A stretch of DNA of 64,000 nucleotides, taken from the NCBI GenBank assembly GCA_024235135.1, contig JACKMZ010000001.1:861567-925566 (forward strand), given 5' to 3'. This document shows, piece by piece, positions 55,478 through 64,000 of this stretch. The notes beneath the pieces were generated by a model, which saw only the letters and a program-made list of their open reading frames with translations, ran no database searches and was not told the origin of the DNA. The position numbers were made by a program, and so were the translations under genes. Source of the DNA: Gammaproteobacteria bacterium. GTDB taxonomy: Bacteria; Pseudomonadota; Gammaproteobacteria; Competibacterales; Competibacteraceae. Each line of letters begins with the position of its first letter. The first letter of the stretch is position 1.

Positions 55478-56344
55478 TTATTGGATGAACCTGAATGGAT
55501 TAAAGAAGTCGGCTATGTCTCTGAAAAGGGAATCACGCAGTATGGTTCTTGCCTCGGATTTCTCAATGATAATGTAATCACCTCCCTGTACCGGAGGATC
55601 GTCTATGGTGCCCTCTTGGATTTGTTCTATATCGTAGGTCATTTTATTCTTATCTCCATTCGCGGCTTCTCGGAATATATTGACCTCGGAGAGGGCCAAC
55701 TGGCCTAAACCCCCAGCCATGGCGACAGCCTGAAGCAGCGTGGTTGGACCGCGCAGCGCGTAGACACCCGGTTTTCCGACTGCACCCCCAATCGTGACAC
55801 GCTGGCTGGAGTATTCTTCGACAAAGACGTTGACGGCGGGGTCCTGTAGATAATCTTGTGCGAGCTTTTCAGCAACTTTTTTTTCGACTTCTTCAGGTAG
55901 TAATCCGGATACCTGAACTTCACCAATCAAGGGTAACGAGATATAACCGCGTGAGTTGACCCGCACCTTTTGCGACAGTTCATCAACTCCGAATACACGG
56001 ATATCCAATAGATCATCAGTTCCAACGCGATAATCGTCCTGTACCCGTTCCACCGTGGGCGTAGTAATAGTTGATGCAGCAGTAGATGAGTCATGGGTAG
56101 ACAAATTAGCGGTGGATTCCGTAATTGCCGCCGTTTCTCCGGATTCCTCCGCACGTTGGGTGTCGACGCGGGCGTCACTTTGAGTGGCATCCACCCGATT
56201 GTCCACTGCGTTGGGTGTCATCTGATAATTTATGGGCTCCACTGACGGTTTGTCCTGTACCGCATTGTCATTGACGGCGCATCCGCTCAATATACTGAAT
56301 ACCCAACTGAAAAATATGGCAAGGAGAAGAAAACGTTTTAGCAT
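55478..56344 (-). CDS. Polysaccharide export outer-membrane lipoprotein (Wza-like)
   Basis: A 288-residue lipoprotein (lipobox LSGC, acylated C22) with a polysaccharide export domain (YRVGTDDLLDIRVFGVDELSQ) and an SLBB-type domain (VTIGGAVGKPGVYAL). A stretch of about 80 residues between lipobox and export domain is low-complexity Thr/Ser-rich and unusual in length. Likely forms the outer-membrane channel. First gene of the polysaccharide operon, after a leader of about 400 bp. Confidence 0.92.
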   Translation of the reverse strand: MLKRFLLLAIFFSWVFSILSGCAVNDNAVQDKPSVEPINYQMTPNAVDNRVDATQSDARVDTQRAEESGETAAITESTANLSTHDSSTAASTITTPTVERVQDDYRVGTDDLLDIRVFGVDELSQKVRVNSRGYISLPLIGEVQVSGLLPEEVEKKVAEKLAQDYLQDPAVNVFVEEYSSQRVTIGGAVGKPGVYALRGPTTLLQAVAMAGGLGQLALSEVNIFREAANGDKNKMTYDIEQIQEGTIDDPPVQGGDYIIIEKSEARTILRDSLFRDIADFFNPFRFIQ

Positions 56345-56762
56345 TTAAGAAAATCTCCACACCAGTTTTGGGAGAAACATCAAGAGTCTCAATTTTACTC
56401 TTTGACTGCCGAAAGTCATTTCCTGTCTAGAAATGACTATTGAGAATATGATCAGAGAAGCGGTCAGTATGAAAATGGGCTGGTTGCCGTGCGACCAACA
56501 AACCCCGTAATAACAGGGTGTTAGCTCCATGCAGGATTGAATAAAGGGCGAGTAGCGACAAAATTTACTACGGTTTAGCATAGCATGAGGATTAGATTCC
56601 ACAAAAGTCCCGTTTAAGCATGCCGTTTTCTTAAAACCACTCGTTTTTCTGGTTAAAACGCTGTGTTTGGGAGGCTTGCAGTGTAGGGATCGGATGAGAT
56701 AGGGCCGTGTCGAAAGTGATAATAACAAGTTGAGCGAATCGTGTGACAATGTCTGCGATGTG
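56345..56762 (-). promoter_or_regulatory. Leader/promoter region of the polysaccharide operon
   Basis: 418 bp without a gene, read on the minus strand. A possible promoter (TTGTCA with TTATTA, 18-bp spacer) lies at its upstream end near 56,720-56,750. A 9-bp perfect hairpin AGTCATTTC/GAAATGACT is at 56414-56438, close to the first gene. No JUMPstart/ops element or known c-di-GMP riboswitch pattern was found. Confidence 0.4.
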
Positions 56763-57230
56763 TCAACTTCTTACCCGGCTTGCCTTCGTCAAAGCGTCGG
56801 AGAATAGGGTTGGCAGATCAAGGATTGGTATGATTCGGTTGCCCTGCTGAAAGCAGGATAAGGCCAGTCGCTTCCAACCCGAGGGATGAGCGGGCAAATC
56901 ACAGGCCTGTTGATCATCGACCTGCGCCCGAATCGGAGTAGCGGCAAGCGATAAGGCGCCATAGCGAACCTCTTGATCACGCCGTGGCTGAAACGCCAAT
57001 ATCCCCGCAACTTTGTGTTCGCGGCGCTCGGATTGACCGTTCAGCCACGCCGCCAGGTCCATCAACGGCAGAATATGATCCTGCCAGATCAGAACGTGCC
57101 GGCAATACGGTGGGCTCAGGGGAACGGAAAACAATTCGGGCGCTTGAATGACGTGCAGCATCTCACGATCACCGACAGCAGCCTGCAGTTGGCTGTCCAA
57201 GTCCATGATCCAAGCCCCACTTTCGGCCAT
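56763..57230 (-). CDS. CheW-like adaptor (second copy)
   Basis: A 155-residue CheW-domain protein, more divergent than its neighbour: recognisable parts are HVLIWQDHILPLMDLAAWLNG and NRIIPILDLPTLF. It starts one base after the preceding cheW stop. Probably an accessory coupling protein in the Chp-like array; it could be functionally degenerate. Last gene of the operon before the polysaccharide leader. Confidence 0.72.
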   Translation of the reverse strand: MAESGAWIMDLDSQLQAAVGDREMLHVIQAPELFSVPLSPPYCRHVLIWQDHILPLMDLAAWLNGQSERREHKVAGILAFQPRRDQEVRYGALSLAATPIRAQVDDQQACDLPAHPSGWKRLALSCFQQGNRIIPILDLPTLFSDALTKASRVRS

Positions 57231-57231
57231 T

Positions 57232-57729
57232 TCAGTGCATTCCTCGTGTCATGTCCGCTTTCAGGAAGGTCGCCAGACGAGTGGTGGTGGTCATGTAAGC
57301 CAGGTTGCTCGCATAACTCAGCAAAGCACCCAGCACTTGCGTGGCTTGCCCCATGCAAGCGGGCACGGGTTGAAACGGGCCGTGGTCCTGTCCCAGGACC
57401 TCGATCTCGTCACATACGAGGCCCAGGTAAACCGGGTCACGATGCAATAACACCACGATGCGGCGGCTTTTGGGAACCTCCTGGGGGCGGGAGAAGTGAC
57501 CGGTCAGACAGTAAATCGGCCAAACCTGTTCTTGGCGGGTGATGAACCCGATAGGATCGGGTGCGATGAACCCTTCGCCCTCGTTCGATGCCGCGTGTGT
57601 TTCGATATCCAGGACGGTTTCGAGGGAAAGGATTTCGTTTTGCGGGATCAACCACCGCTGACCATCCAGGTTCAATACCGCGAAAGCGGTCGTTTCCGAA
57701 AGTTCCGCTTCGGCAAATGCGTGCGCCAT
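57232..57729 (-). CDS. CheW-like adaptor protein
   Basis: A 165-residue CheW-domain protein (FAVLNLDGQRWLIPQNEILS, VWPIYCLTGHF, IVVLLHRDPVYLGLVCDE). It couples receptors to the histidine kinase. The ATG overlaps the CheA gene stop (TGATG), indicating translational coupling. Confidence 0.82.
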   Translation of the reverse strand: MAHAFAEAELSETTAFAVLNLDGQRWLIPQNEILSLETVLDIETHAASNEGEGFIAPDPIGFITRQEQVWPIYCLTGHFSRPQEVPKSRRIVVLLHRDPVYLGLVCDEIEVLGQDHGPFQPVPACMGQATQVLGALLSYASNLAYMTTTTRLATFLKADMTRGMH

Positions 57730-60700
57730 CAGCGGTGACCCAACAGTTGGTTTATTCGCCCTAATAGATCATCCTCGGCGAAGGGCTTGGTCATGTAATA
57801 ATTCACGCCGGCCGCTTCGGCTTCTTGGATATGTTTGGCCGTCGAGCGCGAGGTGATCATGATGATCGGGAGATTCCTGGTCGCTTCTTGCGAGCGCACG
57901 TGGGTAGTCAGTTCCAGGCCGTTCATGCGCGGCATTTCCAAATCGACCAGCAGAATATCCGGGGCCTTCGAATTGATGATGGCAGCGGCCTCCATGCCAT
58001 CTTTGGAGGTGCGCACTTCAAAGCCGGCGTCTTCGATAAATTGTGCGAGCGCCCGCCTAGCACTCAATGAATCGTCAACAATCAGCGCCGAGCGGCGTGT
58101 GATTTCCGTTTGCTGCTCGTATTGGGTGCCTTGGGGTGTCGGCATGGCTTGTTGCGAGGATATCGGTGCGCGTAATAAATCCGGCAGATCCAGGACCGGC
58201 GCCACGCTACCATCGCCGAGAATGGTCGCGCCCACAATCCCTCGCATTTTGGGAATGTAAGGACCCATGCTTTTGACCACGAGATCACGGCTGTCGACGA
58301 GTTCTTCGACCAACACGGCCCGGACCGCCCCCGATTCCTCATGGACCAGCAATAGGGGGCGTACGCTGCGGTCCTCGATGCGCCGATCGGGTGGCAGCTT
58401 CAATAGCTCTTCCAAGGAACTGAGTTCGTAGATGTCGTTATCGATGTGATAGGTCGTCGTCGTACCCAATTTTTGAAATTTGCCGATGCCGGAATACAGT
58501 ATTTGTCCGATACCCCGATCGGAAATGGCGTAAAGCTGATTGCGAATACGCACCAAGAGCGCATGGGTAGAGATCAAGGTGACCGGGAGACGCAACTCGA
58601 TCGTGCACCCTTGGCCGGCCTTGGAGGCAATATTTAACGACCCTTTGATTTGTTGGATACGGCTGTAGACCATATCCATTCCAATGCCTCGTCCTGACGT
58701 TTGGGTGACCTCGCTGCGGGTGGAAAAGCCGGGTGCAAGAATCAGACGGCTGAGTTCCTCATCCGAAAGTACCTTGCCCGGATTGATGAGACCCTTCTGT
58801 TCGGCAGCCTGACGGATGGCCGGAAGCGATAATCCGGCCCCATCGTCCTGACAACGCACGACGATCGCATTACCCTCACGGAAAAACGAGAGGTGGATAC
58901 GACCCACGGGGTTTTTATTTTGAGCCTGTCGGATATCCGGGCTTTCGATACCGTGATCGACAGCATTACGTAGAATGTGCATCAAGGGGTCCGTCATATC
59001 ATTGAGCACGTTGCTGTCGATCAGTGTATCGCTACCTTTGACGAGCAATTCCGCTTCCTTGTCGGTCAAACGGCAGGTTTGGCGGACGCTGCGCTGCAAC
59101 CGAGGTACGATGGTCTTGACGGGCACCATGCGGGTGCGCAATACGGCTTCTTGACTCTCCCTGTGCAGGCGGCCTTGGTCGACGAGCAATGTGTCCAGAG
59201 CGGTCAGGTCACCTTCCACTCCCAGACTCAGTTCCTGTGAGTCGTTGGCCACCTCCAGGAGACGGTGCGTCACGGTATTGAGTTCATTATATTGTTCCAA
59301 TTCCAGCGGATCGAAATTGCCCTTGCCTGGGCGCGTGATCTTGGTCAATGGCGACGTGATACCCCGCACATCGACCAGTTGTTCCAGCTCGGCCGTGAGT
59401 TGTTGGAATGCCAAATTCTGTTCTTGCACCGAGCGGGCGTGTCCCATGGTTTTGCGGACACGCTCTTGAATCTGGCCGGTCAAGATGATGCTTTCACCCA
59501 CCAGACGCAATAGATCGTCCACCAAGGTGGCCGGTACCCGAAGCATTGGGGCGGCGGCATGTTCGGCCGCCGTGCTGGCCGTTTCTTCCTCGCCCGCGGT
59601 TGTCGGGACGGGGACTGCCACGGGTTTGCGCGGCGTCGGAGCCTGATCGTCTTCAGCCGGGATGCCTTCCCGATCAATACGATTGGCCCAGTCCAGGATT
59701 TCCTGTAAAACGTTCAGTGCTTGGGTCGGCGGCGCACTCATACCCAGCAACGCTTCGCTCATGGTTTCCAGGCAGTCGGTGGCATTCAGCAGGGTTTCGG
59801 ACAAAGCGCGGGTTGGCAGGGTCTTGTGCTTGGAAAAGGCTAGCAGGATGTCTTCCATATGATGGGTCAGCGTGGCGATCCCCCGCACTCCTACGGTATT
59901 GCCAGCGCCCTTGACGGTATGGGCTATACGTTGGGCGACATCCACGTCATCCAGCCCGCCATCGCCTTGGGCCAAGCGCTGGACGGCGGCGGAGAGTTCC
60001 GCCGTTTGACCGGGCAACTCCTGTAGCAGACTGTCCAACAATTCTGGATTCACGTCTTCCGGCAGGGCCAGTGACACATCTTCAGGCGCGGCGATTTCCT
60101 GACGGGCTTCGCCCATCATTTCTTCCGCAACCGGAACGGGCGCCGCAAGCTGTTCGGTTAGGGTGACGGATTCCTCTGCTGGCCACGGGTTGGGCCAACG
60201 CCCGTCTTGTAAATATTGTGTCAGCGATTGGCAGGCAGCCAGATCGGTAATACCGCCTAAGTAGGCCGAAACGGCGGTCGGCCAACCCGCGATCACCGCT
60301 TGTTCATCGTCGGTAAGCGGTCGTTCCTGAGCGGCCAGTTCAAGAATATTGGCTTGCACGTGAGCGCATACCTGGTTCATCCCAGCCAGCCCCACTGCTT
60401 CCGAGGCATCCGCCAGCCGTTCGATCTCTTCGGCGAAGGTGCTTAGCGTCTCACGGCGGGTCTCTACATCACTTTGCTCGGAGGATATCGTGGCCAGCAT
60501 TTCAGCCACGGATTCCTCCATCTGCGCGATCTCGGCAGCCAGGATTTCCAACAGTTCCGGATTGACGCCTACGCTTTCCGCGGTATCCGTTTCATCTTCG
60601 TCCTCTATCGCTTCGGTTTCTTCGACTTCCCTGGCCTGGTTGACCTCAGTAGCGGGTTCGTCGTCGCCTTCCGAGAGGAACCCTGCGCTTTCACTAGCCT

Positions 60701-62504
60701 CGCTGACCTCTGCGACAGGTTCGTCATCACTTTCCGAGATGAGCCCGGAACTCTCACTTTCCTCGGCGAAGCCGCTGTCTCCGGCCCTGTCAGCTTGCTC
60801 GACATCGCTTGGCTCAGATAGATATTGCTTTTTCGATTGATCGGACTCTGTCGCTGTGAAGCTGTGTTGCTCGGGTAGGATCTCGGAATAGCTCGACGGG
60901 GATTGCGCAGGTTCTGGGGATGGCTCGGCGGTTGCGTGGGCTTGTTTCATGTCCCCGACATTGGACATCAGGACGCTGGTGAGCACACGGGCTTCATCGG
61001 TTTCCAGCGGCGTGGGCCACACGGAATGCTGCAGGTGAGTTACCAAGGCTTGGCTGGTCTCGGGGTCGGCCGGAGCGTTTAAGTAGTCCATGGCCAGGAT
61101 GGGCCAGGTCGCCAACAGTGACTCGAACTCCACGTTGGCTAGCGGTTCGCCGCGAGCGCTCAGGGTCTCCAAGTTCATATTAAGGAGCAGACAAACATCC
61201 TGAAGCCCCCACTGCCCCTGTGCACCAGCCGTTAAACCGATACGTTCAACCTGGTTTGCGTAACGGGTCATGTCTTCGGGTGTGACGGTGGCCGGGGTGT
61301 CATCATGGGAGCTGGCCAACGATTCCAAAACTATTAGTAGCCGTGCCACTTCAGTTTCAGGTGTGTTCTGCGCCTGAGCGGCCTCGCCTTCCGAATCCGG
61401 GGCCTGAAGGATATCGGAGGGTTCAGAGGGTGGTTGCTCTTGAACATCCGCCACCGAAGTTTGCAAGCGTTCATCCGGCCGATCGATAGCGGGCGGAGCG
61501 TTGGAGTCACTGTCGGCAAAAAGTAATGACGGTGCTTCGGATAAATTTTCGGCTGTTTCTCCGGATTCCGATTCCGTTAGGCGCTGTAGCTGTTCAGGGT
61601 CGGTACCGCTCCCCGATGAGAGCAAACCACCTGTTTCTTCCTGACTGGGTGTCGTGGAATCGGGGGGCATGACGACATCGGTTGTGGCGACTCCCGACGA
61701 AGGTTCCGCTTGCGTCCAGAAAGACTGCTCTTGCTGTGCGGGTAGGGTGGACTCGTTATCCGGTGTGTAGTACCGCATGACAGGTCCGGTAGTCGGTTCC
61801 TCCAGGAGTTCCTGCAGGGGTTCCGTGCTATCGTCATAGGCGACCGGTGTCATTGCCTGACTGTCCGGGACAGGGTCGGGATTTGCGGGAAAAGCCGCAT
61901 CGCCGCCGATCTGCGTCGTATCCGAATCCGCCGGCGGGGTGGAGGAAGTCACCACGTTTTCTGCAGGTACGGGGATATATTCGTCGGGTGTGTCCGCCTG
62001 GGATGCGGGGGCTTCTTCAATCGCTGGAGTCGCTTCTGTGGCCTGAGTATCCCATAAGTTTTCCTGAATTGATTCCGCGGCGTAAAGTGATTTCATCACT
62101 TCCGCGTCCTCTTGCGCCAGCGGGGTTACCCACGCCGGATTTTGCAGATGCTGAATCAGACCATCCCTGGCCGCAGGGTCGTCGGGAGATTCCATATAGC
62201 CGACAACCAAAGTAGGCCATTCCTCCAACAGCATGCGCTCGTCGTCCCACAGTGGACGCTGCAGTTCGGCTAACTCGCCCAGTTTCTCCTGAAACAGAAT
62301 GCACAGGTCGCGTAACCCCATGAATCCCGCCTCTTCGGCTGCCATGCCAACCCGCTCGACCTGTTGTGCGTAACGGCCGAGTTTATCGGGGAGAGTCACT
62401 ACTTCGTTGTCGGGGTTTTCCTCCGCGAGTATCTCGAACAGGATGTTGACGACCTCGGCGACCGCCGTCTCCAGCACGGTATATTTCTCTTCGAGTACGG
62501 CCAT
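57729..62504 (-). CDS. Hybrid CheA/ChpA-type chemosensory histidine kinase
   Basis: A 1,591-residue kinase. Three related helical modules (about residues 1-145, 385-530 and 645-800), each with a core like RYAQQVERVGMAAEEAG and a downstream WPTLVVGY-like stretch, resemble the FimL/ChpA N-terminal type and are joined by acidic low-complexity linkers. One true Hpt domain follows with H862 (HTVKGAG), then dimerisation, kinase (GRGIGMDMVYSRI) and CheW-like domains, and a receiver domain with phospho-acceptor D1521 (LVDLEMPRMNG). Related to the ChpA kinase of type IV pilus systems. It sits between the MCP gene and two cheW genes. Confidence 0.92.
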   Translation of the reverse strand: MAVLEEKYTVLETAVAEVVNILFEILAEENPDNEVVTLPDKLGRYAQQVERVGMAAEEAGFMGLRDLCILFQEKLGELAELQRPLWDDERMLLEEWPTLVVGYMESPDDPAARDGLIQHLQNPAWVTPLAQEDAEVMKSLYAAESIQENLWDTQATEATPAIEEAPASQADTPDEYIPVPAENVVTSSTPPADSDTTQIGGDAAFPANPDPVPDSQAMTPVAYDDSTEPLQELLEEPTTGPVMRYYTPDNESTLPAQQEQSFWTQAEPSSGVATTDVVMPPDSTTPSQEETGGLLSSGSGTDPEQLQRLTESESGETAENLSEAPSLLFADSDSNAPPAIDRPDERLQTSVADVQEQPPSEPSDILQAPDSEGEAAQAQNTPETEVARLLIVLESLASSHDDTPATVTPEDMTRYANQVERIGLTAGAQGQWGLQDVCLLLNMNLETLSARGEPLANVEFESLLATWPILAMDYLNAPADPETSQALVTHLQHSVWPTPLETDEARVLTSVLMSNVGDMKQAHATAEPSPEPAQSPSSYSEILPEQHSFTATESDQSKKQYLSEPSDVEQADRAGDSGFAEESESSGLISESDDEPVAEVSEASESAGFLSEGDDEPATEVNQAREVEETEAIEDEDETDTAESVGVNPELLEILAAEIAQMEESVAEMLATISSEQSDVETRRETLSTFAEEIERLADASEAVGLAGMNQVCAHVQANILELAAQERPLTDDEQAVIAGWPTAVSAYLGGITDLAACQSLTQYLQDGRWPNPWPAEESVTLTEQLAAPVPVAEEMMGEARQEIAAPEDVSLALPEDVNPELLDSLLQELPGQTAELSAAVQRLAQGDGGLDDVDVAQRIAHTVKGAGNTVGVRGIATLTHHMEDILLAFSKHKTLPTRALSETLLNATDCLETMSEALLGMSAPPTQALNVLQEILDWANRIDREGIPAEDDQAPTPRKPVAVPVPTTAGEEETASTAAEHAAAPMLRVPATLVDDLLRLVGESIILTGQIQERVRKTMGHARSVQEQNLAFQQLTAELEQLVDVRGITSPLTKITRPGKGNFDPLELEQYNELNTVTHRLLEVANDSQELSLGVEGDLTALDTLLVDQGRLHRESQEAVLRTRMVPVKTIVPRLQRSVRQTCRLTDKEAELLVKGSDTLIDSNVLNDMTDPLMHILRNAVDHGIESPDIRQAQNKNPVGRIHLSFFREGNAIVVRCQDDGAGLSLPAIRQAAEQKGLINPGKVLSDEELSRLILAPGFSTRSEVTQTSGRGIGMDMVYSRIQQIKGSLNIASKAGQGCTIELRLPVTLISTHALLVRIRNQLYAISDRGIGQILYSGIGKFQKLGTTTTYHIDNDIYELSSLEELLKLPPDRRIEDRSVRPLLLVHEESGAVRAVLVEELVDSRDLVVKSMGPYIPKMRGIVGATILGDGSVAPVLDLPDLLRAPISSQQAMPTPQGTQYEQQTEITRRSALIVDDSLSARRALAQFIEDAGFEVRTSKDGMEAAAIINSKAPDILLVDLEMPRMNGLELTTHVRSQEATRNLPIIMITSRSTAKHIQEAEAAGVNYYMTKPFAEDDLLGRINQLLGHR

Positions 62505-62563
62505 GGTTTCCTAACCCCTTAGACGAATACAACCATTCCGAATGGCATCATCGTTTATCGTTA

Positions 62564-64000
62564 TCAGGCTTGCTGACGTGTGGTTCCTACATCAGGCAAT
62601 TTGAACACGCGGACGGACGCCAACAGGGTGTTTGCATATTCCACCAGATTGTTGGTCTGGATTGTCTGTTCCTCCAACTGTTGGCTGGTTTGCCGAGTAC
62701 TCTCCTGAATCTGACGGGCGCGTTCCAGCAGATCGGCGCTGATTTTCGCCTGAGTTTGGGAGCGTGAGGCGATCTGCTGCACTGCGGCCACCAGGTCCGC
62801 CGTCGTTTCCTGGGTCTTTCTCATTTGTTCACCTGCTTGCTCGGCCAAGCGGCTGCCGTCGACGACTTGGCTGATGGCCACGTTCATCGCATTCACCGTG
62901 TCTGCCGTTTCCGCCTGGATATTGCCGACCAGCGTTGCGATTTGTGACGTTGCATCACGGGAGTTTTGCGCGAGGCGTTGCACCTCGTCCGCCACCACCG
63001 CGAAACCACGACCGGCCTCACCCGCGGAAGCCGCGTGCATACTGGCGTTGAGTGCGAGGATATGGGTACGTTCAGCAATGGTGTTGATGATGTTCACCAC
63101 GTTGCTGATTTCCTGAGACCGTTCACCCAACCGTTTGATACGTTTTTCCGTTTCCCGAATCGTGTCGCGGGTGTTATTGATGCCGACGACGGTATTGTTC
63201 ACGGTGTCGAGGGCGACGCGGGTGGTGCGAATGGCATTGTCAGCGGCGCTGTCGCATACCTGAGCTAATTCGGCGATTTGCTGCATGGCTTCCGAGGCGG
63301 CCGCGAGTTCCTCTGCCGTTTTCTCCACCTCCGCACGTTCCGCGCTGGCCACGTTGATGACGGCGTCGGACTGGGATTTCACCTTGTCCGAAGCAGTGGC
63401 CACTTCTTCCGAGATGCGATTCACGTCCGTCAACACATGAGCGGTTTCACTGGTCAGCAGATTCAATGCGTCCGCCACAGGCCCGGTCACATCCTCCGTC
63501 ACCGGCACTCTGACGGTCAGATCTCTTTGGCTGAGCTGCGACACGGCTTGCAGCAAAGCAATGATGGAGTCATTGAGGATTTCGTTTTCTCGCTCGGCTT
63601 GCACCAACGTGACGACACGCTCTTGCAACAGATTGTCCAAGGCTTGTCCCAATTCGGCCAGTTCGTCGTTACCCGCCAGATCGGAGCGGACGTTGAAATC
63701 GCCATCCGCGATACCCTGCACGGTTTCCGATAACCGTTGCACGGGTTCCGAAATGGAGTTGTAAATCAGTGATCCCAGCAGAGCCGAGAAGAGGATACCG
63801 ACACCGGCCAGAATCAACAGCACGATAAGGAAGTTACGAGTGGCTGTACGGCTTGAGCTGACGGTCGTTGCAGCCTCTTGCCGGGCTTGCGTATAACGCG
63901 TGGCCAGAGAATCGAAGAAAGGCGTAGTCAGCGCGCCCAGGTCGTTGGCCATGAACAGGCCAAGCACCGTGCGATCCTGATCGCCGAGAACCGATCCTAG
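62564..64000 (-). CDS. PilJ-like methyl-accepting chemotaxis protein (partial, N-terminus off the window)
   Basis: The frame is open to the window end, so the true start and part of the sensor are missing. Visible parts: a membrane helix (FLIVLLILAGVGILFSALLGS), a HAMP domain (EPVQRLSETVQGIADGDF), a second HAMP-like stretch and the cytoplasmic signalling domain with hairpin tip (ILALNASMHAASAGEAGRGF). The C-terminus FKLPDV is like PilJ. It is the receptor for the CheA downstream. Confidence 0.88.
   Translation of the reverse strand, partial: LGSVLGDQDRTVLGLFMANDLGALTTPFFDSLATRYTQARQEAATTVSSSRTATRNFLIVLLILAGVGILFSALLGSLIYNSISEPVQRLSETVQGIADGDFNVRSDLAGNDELAELGQALDNLLQERVVTLVQAERENEILNDSIIALLQAVSQLSQRDLTVRVPVTEDVTGPVADALNLLTSETAHVLTDVNRISEEVATASDKVKSQSDAVINVASAERAEVEKTAEELAAASEAMQQIAELAQVCDSAADNAIRTTRVALDTVNNTVVGINNTRDTIRETEKRIKRLGERSQEISNVVNIINTIAERTHILALNASMHAASAGEAGRGFAVVADEVQRLAQNSRDATSQIATLVGNIQAETADTVNAMNVAISQVVDGSRLAEQAGEQMRKTQETTADLVAAVQQIASRSQTQAKISADLLERARQIQESTRQTSQQLEEQTIQTNNLVEYANTLLASVRVFKLPDVGTTRQQA

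Noticed and set aside
1..64000. CRISPR arrays and insertion sequences
   Set aside because: No regularly spaced direct repeats of CRISPR length and no transposase frames were found anywhere in the window.

Overview
The window is chromosomal DNA from a Gram-negative bacterium, almost certainly a gammaproteobacterium. The evidence is the gene order hemA-prfA-prmC on one strand and lolB-ispE-tRNA-Gln-prs-rplY-pth-ychF on the other, together with LolB, outer-membrane export proteins and a Chp-type chemotaxis cluster. The exact lineage cannot be fixed from sequence alone. I see no insertion sequence, prophage, integrase or CRISPR array.

Layout. 1-10,279: housekeeping genes (release-factor methylation, haem and isoprenoid precursors, PRPP, translation) and two tRNAs (Gln, Met). 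10,280-15,121: a SNF2-family protein that has lost its ATPase lobe, a SWIM zinc-finger protein, a membrane diguanylate cyclase and a small exported protein. 15,183-17,688: an ABC importer of the ThiXYZ/NMT1 type. 17,812-29,377: a quinohemoprotein amine dehydrogenase (QHNDH) locus in two parts. qhpG (FAD monooxygenase) stands alone on the plus strand; qhpA-D-C-B and qhpF-E lie on the minus strand. Between the parts is a visibly AT-richer block with a Ser/Thr kinase, a small lipoprotein and a small putative DNA-binding protein, whose shared promoter region holds four tandem 8-bp boxes. 29,605-33,846: an outer-membrane beta-barrel protein, then a tetrahaem cytochrome c / Fe-S / NrfD membrane redox module. 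34,027-43,106: TenA, PAPS reductase, a GspG-like pseudopilin, a GGDEF-EAL protein, a small membrane protein, a GalT-like protein and an XPB-like helicase. 43,121-56,344: an exopolysaccharide locus on the minus strand. 56,763-64,000: a Chp-like chemosensory operon (MCP, hybrid CheA, two CheW), cut by the window end.

How the genes work together. The QHNDH genes form a nearly complete pathway: catalytic dihaem subunit (A), beta-propeller (B), cross-linked CTQ-bearing small subunit (C), the radical SAM enzyme that makes its thioether bonds (D), the FAD enzyme for tryptophan hydroxylation (G), the leader peptidase (E) and the exporter (F). All residues for the four cross-links known in the Paracoccus gamma subunit are present in QhpC. 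The neighbouring barrel protein and cytochrome/Fe-S/NrfD module may serve substrate entry and electron flow, but this is inference. The polysaccharide locus has nucleotide-sugar enzymes (Ugd, UDP-xylose synthase, Gmd, a frameshifted GalE), a polymerase/ligase, a Wzc-type kinase and a Wza-type export lipoprotein, but no recognisable glycosyltransferase. It also holds a membrane J-domain protein of unusual architecture. Two GGDEF proteins suggest c-di-GMP signalling, which may connect surface polysaccharide and pilus-linked chemosensing.
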